Below, piece after piece: positions 63,954 through 64,000 of a DNA stretch of 64,000 nucleotides (within the stretch, counting starts at the first letter, position 1; each line of letters opens with the position of its first letter). The notes under the pieces are model-generated. The model was not told where the DNA came from, made no database searches, and saw only the letters and a program-made list of their open reading frames with translations. Origin of the DNA: Agromyces allii (GTDB taxonomy: Bacteria; Actinomycetota; Actinomycetes; Actinomycetales; Microbacteriaceae). The stretch covers positions 23,735-87,734 of the forward strand of contig NZ_WBIN01000017.1 in NCBI RefSeq assembly GCF_009749385.1. The letters are read 5' to 3'. The position numbers and the translations under genes are program-made.

Positions 63954-64000
63954 AGGGCTGATCCCGCCCGCGCCCCCCACAAGGCGGGCCGCACCAAGGA
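63954..64000 (+). CDS. Possible beginning of rbfA (partial; expected start codon reads AGG)
   Basis: After GGAAGGAG (63939-63946) and a 7-base spacer, the frame from 63957 reads A-D-P-A-R-A-P-H-K-A-G-R-T-K-E. This aligns with the usual actinobacterial RbfA opening, as I recall it: M-A-D-P-A-R-A followed by a K/R-rich helix. infB-rbfA is the common gene order. However, the codon where a start is expected (63954-63956) is AGG, and no in-frame ATG, GTG or TTG lies between the ribosome-binding site and this segment. It may be a sequence error, a substitution, or a coincidence with the real start beyond the window. Low confidence. Confidence 0.25.

Overview
This is high-GC (roughly 70-73% by eye) chromosomal DNA from an actinobacterium, most likely family Microbacteriaceae and possibly Agromyces-like. 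The pointers are the extreme GC codon third positions, the dxr-rseP ... ispG ... proS ... nusA-ylxR-infB gene order, the long Pro/Gly/Ala-rich IF2 N-terminus, leaderless promoters, and actinobacterial families (DUF1206, SHOCT, LtrA, PadR). I see no rRNA, tRNA, CRISPR array, insertion sequence, phage gene or plasmid function. The window is densely coding: no stretch above about 300 bases lacks a gene.

Layout. (1) 1-1812, minus strand: an lrp/asnC regulator and a class III aminotransferase cut by the left edge. (2) 2068-19896, plus strand: nine tightly packed genes, most overlapping by 4 bases. They encode an FHA protein, a PP2C phosphatase, a membrane Ser/Thr kinase, a 1953-residue type II membrane protein with Ig-like and FN3-like repeats, a MoxR ATPase, a DUF58 protein, a transglutaminase-like membrane protein without catalytic Cys and His, a zinc-ribbon/FHA protein, and an EccC/EssC-like FtsK/SpoIIIE ATPase. 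I read it as one phospho-regulated cell-envelope system. It is the best candidate here for an undescribed system. (3) 20016-26695: a potDABC-type polyamine ABC transporter and, convergently, gabT plus an asparaginase-II protein. With the left-end genes this looks like a polyamine/GABA locus that the envelope locus interrupts. (4) 26779-32303: OsmC, a secreted lipoprotein, a PlsC acyltransferase, a degenerate phosphopantetheinyl-transferase-like protein, then dxr and rseP. (5) 32431-34864: a histidine kinase/response regulator pair and a SHOCT membrane protein, with two copies of the same candidate operator.

(6) 34953-37502: LtrA and a thiolase on the minus strand. (7) 37627-49056: a 12-gene, mostly overlapping plus-strand run with a branched-chain-amino-acid-type ABC transporter, an acyl-CoA ligase, a TetR regulator, a 3-hydroxybutyrate dehydrogenase-like SDR, two alpha/beta hydrolases and both subunits of a 3-oxoacid CoA-transferase. 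With the divergent thiolase these supply the enzymes for 3-hydroxybutyrate -> acetoacetate -> acetoacetyl-CoA -> acetyl-CoA, next to a dedicated importer. (8) 49153-55571: two lipoproteins flanking ispG, a phosphotransferase, an FAD oxidoreductase, and a PadR regulator with a striking double palindrome over its promoter. (9) 55711-64000: proS, a LOG-family protein, a DUF1206 membrane protein, then nusA-ylxR-infB. No rimP lies in front of nusA. A possible rbfA start lies at the right edge.

Regulatory reading. At least eight genes have a TAnnnT -10 hexamer exactly 6 bases before an ATG/GTG, the arrangement expected for leaderless mRNA, and three more have a 7-base gap. Several intergenic hairpins are built from inverted copies of GCATCCG/CGGATGC. 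That heptamer is scattered at high density through genes and spacers and often uses otherwise rare codons, so it may be a genome-wide DNA signal.
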